Part shown: piece after piece, positions 1 to 5,495 of the stretch
Position numbering within the stretch: position 1 is the stretch's first letter
How the letters are laid out: every line of letters starts with the position of its first letter
NCBI GenBank assembly: GCA_049976245.1
Contig: JBMFIQ010000069.1
Span: 1 to 7,449, forward strand
Length of the DNA stretch: 7,449 bases
Direction of reading: 5' to 3'
DNA from: Microbacter sp049976245
Lineage (GTDB): Bacteria > Bacteroidota > Bacteroidia > Bacteroidales > Paludibacteraceae
The notes under the pieces: generated by a model
Told to the model about the DNA's origin: nothing
Databases searched by the model: none
What the model saw: the letters and a program-made list of their open reading frames with translations, nothing else
Translations under genes and position numbers: made by a program

Positions 1-7
1 ACAACGT

Positions 8-43
8 TAGGGCGATTACTTTGGTAGTTGCCCTATCTTTTTT
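8..43 (+). terminator. Intrinsic (rho-independent) terminator
   Basis: Positions 8-19 pair with 24-35 in a 12-bp stem (ten Watson-Crick and two G-U pairs) around a 4-base TTTG loop. The stem base is GC-rich (GGGC against GCCC). Six T residues follow at 38-43. On the other strand the stem is not followed by a T run, so the terminator works for + strand transcription. It must end a gene or operon lying left of the window. A TAG at 8-10 could be that gene's stop codon, but too little sequence is present to tell. Confidence 0.8.
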
Positions 44-78
44 ATCTTCACATCAAAATTTTTGTCGGTCAGTAGTGT

Positions 79-504
79 TTGCCATTCATTGCTGATCTTA
101 TTCGCATCAATAAATTGACAGGCGCACCGGAATTGACGCGTCCCGTTGAAATGCTTTTGAATGGACAGCAAACACACATCAATATCGCTGTTTTGGGGCA
201 ATTTAAAACAGGTAAAAGCTCATTAATCAACAGCCTTTTGGACTCGGACATTTTGCCGGTGGGCGTTGTACCCTTAACAGCTATTGTTACTCAGGTAATT
301 TTTGGCGATGAAGCATCCATTCATCTGAAATTTAAGGACGGGAAAGAGATGACGCTCGTAATGGTCAACAGTACGGCAATGACTGAAGTTACTTTATCGA
401 CTTCATGTGTTTCGTGCAAATTGGCAATGTGCAGTGAAGTAATGACAAACAAACAAAATCCCAACAAATTGGCCGATGTGTTAAGGATATGTTGCGATGT
501 GTAA
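79..504 (+). pseudogene. Dynamin-family GTPase remnant, N-terminal GTPase part only
   Basis: The open frame runs 141 codons from a TTG at 79, with an in-frame TAG at 73-75 just upstream. Residues 35-60 are a typical bacterial dynamin-like GTPase start. The G1 P-loop is at residues 40-47 (GQFKTGKS), followed by SLINSLL, and the switch I/G2 threonine lies in VPLTAIVT near residue 67. Homology is readable to about residue 92 (FKDGKEMTL). The next 25 or so residues do not fit the family. A recognisable block then returns (TNKQNPNKLADVLRI), resembling the segment just before G3 in relatives. The frame stops before any DxPG (G3) or G4 motif. Bacterial dynamin-like proteins are usually at least 500 residues and end in a membrane-binding helical stalk. 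This piece has no stalk and cannot form a complete GTPase, so I call it a decayed, truncated gene. It also has a poor start and no clear promoter. A short expressed fragment cannot be excluded. Confidence 0.7.
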
Positions 505-625
505 TTGGCCATGATGTTTCAAATTTTAAAGAATGAACAGTAAAAAATCACCACAAAAATAGCCTAAATCAACTCAAGGTGTTTGACGGAAAAAATAAAA
601 AACCGATTCTTTGGTGTTTTTGGTT

Positions 626-655
626 TTTGAATAAGGGATTTAGATTGTAATTTTG
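626..655 (+). promoter_or_regulatory. Bacteroidota-type sigma-70 promoter for the lipoprotein gene
   Basis: The -33 element TTTG (626-629) and a perfect -7 element TAATTTTG (648-655, consensus TAnnTTTG) are separated by 18 bases. Transcription would begin around 660-665, leaving a leader of about 25 bases before the ATG at 688. The site is in the right place for the next gene. Confidence 0.6.
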
Positions 656-687
656 CACGGAACGTTTTGTTTGTCAAATTTTTCTTC

Positions 688-2547
688 ATGCGCATCACCA
701 CATCGTTACTTTTTCGCTTTTTTTTCACCGTGATTTTTCTGGCCGTCATTGATTCGTGTGCCAATCGCGGTCTTGGACCTACCGGAGGGCCTAAAGATTT
801 AACTCCGCCGAAAGTTTTAAAAGTTACACCACCTGACAAGGCTACGCAATTTAGCGGGAAACGGGTCGAAATTCTGTTCAATAAAATCGTTCAATTGGAT
901 CATCCGTTGGATCAAATTGTGGTTTCACCACCGCAATCCAAAATTCCTGCTGCCGTATCGACCGGTCGTCGGGTAACGTTGACATTCAACGATTCTTTGA
1001 AAGCTAACACCACATACACCATCGATTTTGACAGTTCCATCAAAGATTACAATGAAGGCAATGTGTTGAAGAATTTTTGGACATCTTTTTCCACAGGATC
1101 GCACGTTGACTCGATGGAGGTTGCAGGTTATGTGCTCAATGCCAGAGATTTGAATCCTGAACCCGGCATTTTGACGGGCATTTATTCCAATCCGGCTGAT
1201 TCGGCTTTTACTCATTTTCCCATGCAACGCATTGGAAAAAGTTCCGACAATGGACATTTCACTATTTACGGCATAAAAAACGGAAGTTATCGGGTGTACG
1301 CCTTAAAAGACATGGACGACGATTATAAGTTCAGCCAGCCCGGCGAAGGCATTGCTTTCGATCCAAACATTATTCATACATCATTCAAGATGGATGTGCG
1401 CAATGATACCATACGCAAGGATTCATTGACCATCGATACGATTAAACGCGTTCCTTTTGTTCATTATCTGCCTGACAGCATTACGTTGCTCTATTTCAAG
1501 GAAGATTTTTTTCGGCAGCGATTGATGAAGTCGGAACGTCCCACCAAAGACAAACTGATGCTTATTTTTGGAGCTCCCAACGATACCTTGCCACATCTTG
1601 ACCCGTTGGGATTTCGTTGGCAAAAAGCACCCTTGATTCAACGAAGCCTGCACGGCGATACCTTGACTTACTGGTTGACTGACACCATTGCGGAAAAAGT
1701 TGATTCGCTGCATTTTGTGTTGCATTACACCAAATCCGATTCCATTGGAAAATTGGTTCCTGCCACCGATACGTTGATTTTGCATTGGCATGAGATCAAT
1801 AAAGGCAAAAAATCAAAATTGGCGCTCTCTAAAAACGAGAAGAACAAAAAAATCAAGCATGACGTCATTCAGTTAAACAGCAATATTTTGTCCACCATGG
1901 AAATGGATGAGCCAATCCGTTTCAATGTCGATGTGCCTATTGTGAACGTAGATAGCGCTAAGATTCATTTTTATCAGAAAGTCGATTCATTGTGGAAGCC
2001 CGTGCCTTTTCATTTTGTCAAAGAAGATGATGTGGGACTGAAATTTATGTTGACCTATCATTACGAACCCGATGAAGCGTTCAAATTGGAACTGGATTCT
2101 GCCGCTTTTGTTGATTTGCACGGATTGACAAATGATAAGTATGTAAAGACTTTCAAAGTGAGGTCTTTAGATGAGTATTCATCCTTGATTATTCGTCTCT
2201 TAAAGCCGTTGCAACATGTGGTGTATGAATTGTTGGATGCCAACGATCAAGTGTTGCGCACGCAAAAGGCATCGAATGCCGAGACGACAACCATTCCGTA
2301 TGTAATGCCCGGAACTTATTATTTGCGTCTTTTTATCGATGCCAATGGTAACGGGAAATGGGACACGGGTAATTTTGCTAAAGGCAGAGAACCTGAAACC
2401 GTCTATTATTTCCCCGAAAAAATCGTGTTGCGGGTTAATTGGGACATTGAAGAAGATTGGGACCCAACGGCCATCCCATTGTATCAACAAAAACCCAGAG
2501 CATTGATCAAAAAGGCTACCCCGCAACCTTTGTCTGAAAGTTATTAA
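688..2547 (+). CDS. Ig-like domain lipoprotein (Bacteroidota type)
   Basis: The product is a 619-residue predicted lipoprotein. Residues 1-23 form a signal peptide with a hydrophobic core (LLFRFFFTVIFLAV). Cys24 in the DSC motif is the likely lipidated residue. The mature N-terminus CANRG..GPTGGPKD..PP is a hallmark of a large Bacteroidota family. Residues 40-137 form an N-terminal bacterial Ig-like (Big_5-type) domain, including NTTYTIDF, NEGN and FSTG. Residues 189-215 (GHFTIYGIKNGSYRVYALKD) resemble a carboxypeptidase-regulatory/prealbumin-like beta sandwich. A lysine-rich linker and further beta-rich repeats follow. Near residues 551-561 DANGNGKWDTG looks like a calcium-binding loop, followed by a conserved VLRVNWDIEEDW stretch. 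I prefer the ATG at 688 to the TTG at 667 because it gives a normal signal peptide and a leader after the promoter. The protein is probably anchored in the outer membrane. Its molecular role is not known to me; binding or scaffolding is only a guess. It appears to be a single-gene transcription unit. Confidence 0.85.
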   Translation: MRITTSLLFRFFFTVIFLAVIDSCANRGLGPTGGPKDLTPPKVLKVTPPDKATQFSGKRVEILFNKIVQLDHPLDQIVVSPPQSKIPAAVSTGRRVTLTFNDSLKANTTYTIDFDSSIKDYNEGNVLKNFWTSFSTGSHVDSMEVAGYVLNARDLNPEPGILTGIYSNPADSAFTHFPMQRIGKSSDNGHFTIYGIKNGSYRVYALKDMDDDYKFSQPGEGIAFDPNIIHTSFKMDVRNDTIRKDSLTIDTIKRVPFVHYLPDSITLLYFKEDFFRQRLMKSERPTKDKLMLIFGAPNDTLPHLDPLGFRWQKAPLIQRSLHGDTLTYWLTDTIAEKVDSLHFVLHYTKSDSIGKLVPATDTLILHWHEINKGKKSKLALSKNEKNKKIKHDVIQLNSNILSTMEMDEPIRFNVDVPIVNVDSAKIHFYQKVDSLWKPVPFHFVKEDDVGLKFMLTYHYEPDEAFKLELDSAAFVDLHGLTNDKYVKTFKVRSLDEYSSLIIRLLKPLQHVVYELLDANDQVLRTQKASNAETTTIPYVMPGTYYLRLFIDANGNGKWDTGNFAKGREPETVYYFPEKIVLRVNWDIEEDWDPTAIPLYQQKPRALIKKATPQPLSESY

Positions 2548-2636
2548 TGTTCTTTTGAAAAAAGGATGTCATTTGGTAAGCCTTTTGCAATGTAAACATT
2601 CATCAGTTATTTTTGAGCCATTTCAAACATTTTCGA

Positions 2637-2667
2637 CCTGTTTTTTTCGTCGATTATTGTACCTTTG
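2637..2667 (+). promoter_or_regulatory. Probable promoter of the mnmH-selD operon
   Basis: A perfect -7 element TACCTTTG (TAnnTTTG) lies at 2660-2667. The -33 position has only a partial match (CCTG at 2637-2640, 19-base spacing). Transcription would start near 2672, giving a leader of about 90 bases before the mnmH ATG. It is the only consensus -7 box I found in this intergenic region. Confidence 0.5.
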
Positions 2668-2712
2668 CATGCGCTTTGGAATGGAATTGGCAGCATCATT
2701 GACCTAAAGGTT

Positions 2713-2769
2713 TGGCTTGTTCCTTACATCTTGAGCCATATTGAAAGCATGACACTCATTTTTTATGGC
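2713..2769 (+). promoter_or_regulatory. Possible two-state RNA leader over the mnmH start
   Basis: Two mutually exclusive pairings share the bases AGCCA at 2734-2738. In the first, TGGCTTG (2713-2719) pairs with TTGAGCCA (2732-2738 used), giving five Watson-Crick and two G-U pairs. In the second, GCCATA (2735-2740) pairs perfectly with TATGGC (2764-2769), which contains the start codon at 2765-2767. The first fold would leave the start free and the second would hide it. The stems are short, the second loop is 23 bases, and no known riboswitch class is recognised. This is a hypothesis from complementarity only. Confidence 0.2.
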
Positions 2770-3778
2770 AACGATACTTCCCATTGACGAGTTTTTGAAA
2801 ATAACATGCAAGCTGCCAGTTGTGGATGTGCGAACGCCTGCCGAATTTATCAAAGGCCACATGCCACATGCGGTAAATTTGTCCCTGTTTTCGGATGAAG
2901 AGCGTGCCGTTGTCGGCACATTGTATCATCAACAGGGGAAACAGGCTGCCGTTTTGCAGGGATTGACGTTTGTCAGCCCTAACATGAAGGCATTGACTGA
3001 AGAAGCACTTGCTTTGGGATCATCACAACTTGGCGTTTATTGTTGGCGGGGCGGAATGCGGAGCCAATCGATGGCTTGGCTTTTTGAAACAGTCGATTTG
3101 CAATGTTTCGTGTGTGATGGAGGATACAAAGCTTTTCGTCGTCATGTGTTGGCTCAATTTGAAAAACCATTACAAATAAAGGTGTTGGCCGGTGCCACGG
3201 GAAGCGGAAAAACGGAAATTCTTCGTGAGTTGGCTGCTTTGGGCGAACAGGTCATTGATTTGGAAACCTTGGCACATCATCGCGGATCAGCTTTTGGCGC
3301 TTTAGGGCAACCCGCACAAGGGACCACCGAAGATTTTGAAAACCGTCTTTTTGAAATGATCAGCGTGTTGGATCCATCACGTCCCGTGTGGGTTGAGGAT
3401 GAAAGCATGATGATTGGCCGAGTTCAGTTACCTTATCCTTTTTTTGTACAAATGCATCAAGCAGAGGCTTTTTACATTCAAACTACGTTTGACGATCGGG
3501 TGGAACGTTTGGTAAACGAATATGCTCATTTCCCGACGGAACAACTGATTGCCTCCATTCAACTGCTTGAGCGGCGTTTGGGCGGAAATCATTGTCGCGA
3601 TGCGGTGAATGCGTGTTTGTCTAACGATTTTCATACTGCCATTGCCATTGTATTGCAATATTACGACAAAGCTTATGCTAAAGCATTGATTGAAAAACCT
3701 TATCAAAACATCGTGATGGTTCCTTCTTTCAATGACAGCAGCGCGGTAGCCGTTTATTTGAAAAATCTAAAACATTGA
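2765..3778 (+). CDS. mnmH: tRNA 2-selenouridine synthase (MnmH/SelU)
   Basis: This cytoplasmic enzyme replaces the sulfur of 2-thiouridine at wobble position 34 of certain tRNAs with selenium from selenophosphate, through a geranylated intermediate. The 337-residue protein is slightly shorter than the E. coli enzyme (about 364). Residues 10-125 are a rhodanese domain: DVRTPAEF near 21-28, and the active-site loop YCWRGGMRS with Cys93, corresponding to E. coli Cys97. The second half is a P-loop domain with Walker A GATGSGKT at 143-150, the family block HHRGSAFGALG at 171-181, and EDESMMIG at 211-218. In relatives I remember, that last block reads ESRMIG, so the Arg-to-Met change is worth checking. 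The ATG at 2765 has no Shine-Dalgarno sequence but fits the family N-terminus. The stop codon lies 3 bases before the selD start, so the two genes are almost certainly co-transcribed and probably translationally coupled. Confidence 0.96.
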   Translation: MATILPIDEFLKITCKLPVVDVRTPAEFIKGHMPHAVNLSLFSDEERAVVGTLYHQQGKQAAVLQGLTFVSPNMKALTEEALALGSSQLGVYCWRGGMRSQSMAWLFETVDLQCFVCDGGYKAFRRHVLAQFEKPLQIKVLAGATGSGKTEILRELAALGEQVIDLETLAHHRGSAFGALGQPAQGTTEDFENRLFEMISVLDPSRPVWVEDESMMIGRVQLPYPFFVQMHQAEAFYIQTTFDDRVERLVNEYAHFPTEQLIASIQLLERRLGGNHCRDAVNACLSNDFHTAIAIVLQYYDKAYAKALIEKPYQNIVMVPSFNDSSAVAVYLKNLKH

Positions 3779-3781
3779 TTC

Positions 3782-4813
3782 ATGGATATTCAACTAACAC
3801 ATTTTAGTCCGGGTTCGGGTTGCGGATGTAAAATTTCCCCGAAAGAATTGGAAGTGATTTTAGCCGACACAAAAGAACGAGAACATTTTGCTTCTTTGTT
3901 GGTTGGCAATGAAAGCAAAGACGATGCTGCCGTGTATGACTTAGGCAACGGAAGCTCCGTGATCAGTACTACTGATTTTTTTACGCCCATTGTGGATGAT
4001 CCGTTCGATTTTGGCCGTATTGCGGCCACCAATGCCATCAATGATGTGTATGCCATGGGTGGAGCTCCTTTGATGGCTATTGCCATTTTAGGTTGGCCGT
4101 TGGATAAACTCTCTTCGTCATTGGCTCAGCAGGTGGTGCAGGGCGCCAAGTCGGTTTGTGAAATGTTACACATCCCTTTGGCTGGTGGTCACAGCATCGA
4201 TATTTCCGATCCTATTTTTGGATTGGCCGTCACGGGATTGGTTTCGTTGGAAAACATCAAACGTAACGATACAGCCACAGCAGGATGTCATCTCTTTTTA
4301 ACCAAGCCTTTAGGCATTGGACTGATTACTACAGCCGAAAAAAAAGGATTGGTAAAACCTGAACATAAAGCGGAAGCGGTGAAGTGGATGACCACTCCAA
4401 ACAGTGCCGGAGCTGCTTTTGCCAAACTCCCCGGCGTAAAAGCCATGACCGATGTTACCGGTTTTGGTTTGTTGGGTCATCTCCTCGAAATGGTTGAAGG
4501 AAGTGGACTGAAAGCTGTCTTGAACGTGGATCAAATCCCAACCATTGACGGCATTGATCAGTACATTCAACAACAATGCATGCCCGGCGGTACTTTTCGC
4601 AACTTCAACAGCTATGGCCATAAAGCAGCACCTCTCAATGAAGATTTGAAAGCCTTGCTTTGTGATCCGCAAACCAGTGGTGGGCTGTTGGTAGCGGTGG
4701 CTCCCGATTCGTTGGAAGCATTTCGACAAGTAGCTCAAAAGGAACAGGTTCCTGCCGTGGAAATTGGCTTGCTCACTCATGCCGACGGCGGTTTTCTGGT
4801 AGTTTATGCTTGA
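3782..4813 (+). CDS. selD: Selenide, water dikinase (selenophosphate synthase)
   Basis: SelD uses ATP, selenide and water to make selenophosphate, AMP and phosphate. This is the selenium donor for MnmH and, where present, for selenocysteine synthesis. The 343-residue length is normal. The N-terminal loop GSGCGCKISPKEL carries Cys14 and Lys17, matching catalytic Cys17 and Lys20 of E. coli, so this is a cysteine form rather than a selenocysteine form. Metal and ATP ligands are kept: Asp48 (KDDAAVY), Asp65 (STTDFF), Asp88 (NAINDVYAMGG) and Asp223 (TDVTGFGLLGH), equivalent to E. coli Asp51, 68, 91 and 227. The AIRS-like N-domain is followed by AGGHSI and the C-terminal CDPQTSGGLL signature at 293-302. 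The ATG at 3782 is 3 bases past the mnmH stop. With MnmH as its partner, tRNA selenation is its evident local job. No selA or selB is present in the window. Confidence 0.98.
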   Translation: MDIQLTHFSPGSGCGCKISPKELEVILADTKEREHFASLLVGNESKDDAAVYDLGNGSSVISTTDFFTPIVDDPFDFGRIAATNAINDVYAMGGAPLMAIAILGWPLDKLSSSLAQQVVQGAKSVCEMLHIPLAGGHSIDISDPIFGLAVTGLVSLENIKRNDTATAGCHLFLTKPLGIGLITTAEKKGLVKPEHKAEAVKWMTTPNSAGAAFAKLPGVKAMTDVTGFGLLGHLLEMVEGSGLKAVLNVDQIPTIDGIDQYIQQQCMPGGTFRNFNSYGHKAAPLNEDLKALLCDPQTSGGLLVAVAPDSLEAFRQVAQKEQVPAVEIGLLTHADGGFLVVYA

Positions 4814-4864
4814 TTCGTTTGTTTGAATTGATCCTGTTTTCCCATTCACGGTTTTCGCTTATGT

Positions 4865-4936
4865 ATGACTTCGATGCCGGTTTTTGTTTTTGTTGTTCTC
4901 GTGTGCGGGTTTTTAGCATGCAAGCCGACAATATGA
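4865..4936 (+). other. Tiny lipoprotein-like reading frame (23 codons)
   Basis: In the 176-base gap between selD and the next gene, an ATG at 4865 opens a 23-residue frame ending at the TGA at 4934-4936. It consists of a hydrophobic run (VFVFVVLVCGF) followed by LAC-K, which resembles a lipobox cleavage site, and four more residues. It could be a minute lipoprotein, the remains of a longer one, or chance. Against a real gene: no positive charge before the hydrophobic core, no Shine-Dalgarno sequence, no clear promoter. An overlapping frame from the ATG at 4861 (38 residues, to 4977) is also open and looks no better. Confidence 0.15.
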
Positions 4937-4989
4937 ATAGCCTTTCTTTGTTGGCATCTTTAGAAAATGACTCATAAAATTCAATTCAC

Positions 4990-5487
4990 ATGATCAGAAA
5001 TCTCACTTTAAAACAGCGTCCCGTTGATCTTTTCTTTGCTGTTGTTTTTTCGATGTTTGCCGTCACGTGTGTCATCAGCGATGCCATTCCGACACTGGGT
5101 ATTGTCATGGATCCTCACTCGGCCAATGTGTTAGCCCGTGCCAATTATTGGTATGCCGCCAGTACCGATCCTTTATTTATGCATCCGCCGGTGTGGATGC
5201 GCATTGTGACCGGATTGTCGGCTTTTGTGTATGGTCCTTTCTACTTGCTGTTGGTTTATTGTTTGGTGAAAGGCAAAAATTGGATTCAACTTCCGGCGGT
5301 GATTTATGCCACCATGATTGTCACCTTAACCGGCATTGTGGTTTTCGGGGTTGAGTTTTTTGGTGAGCCGGCATTTCGAACGCCTGATCCGATTAAATTT
5401 TTGACTTTCAATTTGCCTTATGTCCTGATTCCTTTGTTGCTATTGATTCGTATGCGTAAACCAAATCCATTTCAACGGAAATTTTAA
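4990..5487 (+). CDS. EXPERA/emopamil-binding-type membrane protein
   Basis: This is a 165-residue integral membrane protein with four predicted helices (about 13-34, 71-93, 98-124 and 137-156). It matches the EXPERA superfamily (Pfam EBP), which includes eukaryotic sterol delta8-delta7 isomerase EBP, TM6SF2 and TMEM97 (sigma-2 receptor). From memory of the TMEM97 sequence, WYAxxxDPL followed by PPxW aligns at residues 54-69, KGKNWIQLPAVIY at 94-106, and LPYVLIPLLLLIRM at 142-155. Asp31 and Asp60 align with TMEM97 Asp29 and Asp56, both implicated in ligand binding there. TMEM97 Glu73 aligns with Ser77, so that acidic residue is absent. Length is close to TMEM97 (176). The family membership is well supported. 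The substrate is unknown; sterol isomerase activity should not be assumed, since Bacteroidota generally lack sterols. A role in lipid binding or isomerisation in the inner membrane is inferred. The ATG at 4990 has no Shine-Dalgarno sequence. It is 8 bases from the next gene, so co-transcription is likely. Confidence 0.85.
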   Translation: MIRNLTLKQRPVDLFFAVVFSMFAVTCVISDAIPTLGIVMDPHSANVLARANYWYAASTDPLFMHPPVWMRIVTGLSAFVYGPFYLLLVYCLVKGKNWIQLPAVIYATMIVTLTGIVVFGVEFFGEPAFRTPDPIKFLTFNLPYVLIPLLLLIRMRKPNPFQRKF

Positions 5488-5490
5488 AGG
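5486..5490 (+). promoter_or_regulatory. Shine-Dalgarno-like AAAGG for the deacetylase-family gene
   Basis: AAAGG overlaps the stop codon of the preceding gene and lies 5 bases before the ATG at 5496. It is the only clear purine-rich ribosome binding site among the genes here. It favours 5496 as the start and suggests coupled translation with the EXPERA gene. Confidence 0.4.
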
Positions 5491-5495
5491 CGTTG

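Noticed and set aside
16..201. Minus-strand open frame at the left edge with a protein-like end (NEWQTLLTDKNFDVK)
   Set aside because: It overlaps the recognisable GTPase frame on the + strand and the hairpin of the + strand terminator, and it matches no family I know. I treat it as a shadow, or at most a fragment left at a rearrangement junction.
598..628. AAAAACC/GGTTTTT inverted repeat as a terminator for the GTPase remnant
   Set aside because: The stem is AT-rich with a 17-base loop, and it overlaps the -33 element of the next promoter. It is probably low-complexity chance.
564..881. Minus-strand open frame of 105 codons
   Set aside because: It is antisense to the lipoprotein promoter and signal peptide region. 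Its composition is the complement of that gene, and it shows no family signature.
2560..2586. AAAAGG/CCTTTT hairpin as terminator of the lipoprotein gene
   Set aside because: The stem is only 6 bp and AT-rich, the loop is 15 bases, and no T run follows.
4310..4849. Minus-strand open frame of 179 codons opposite selD
   Set aside because: selD is certain, and this frame is its antisense shadow with no recognisable motif.
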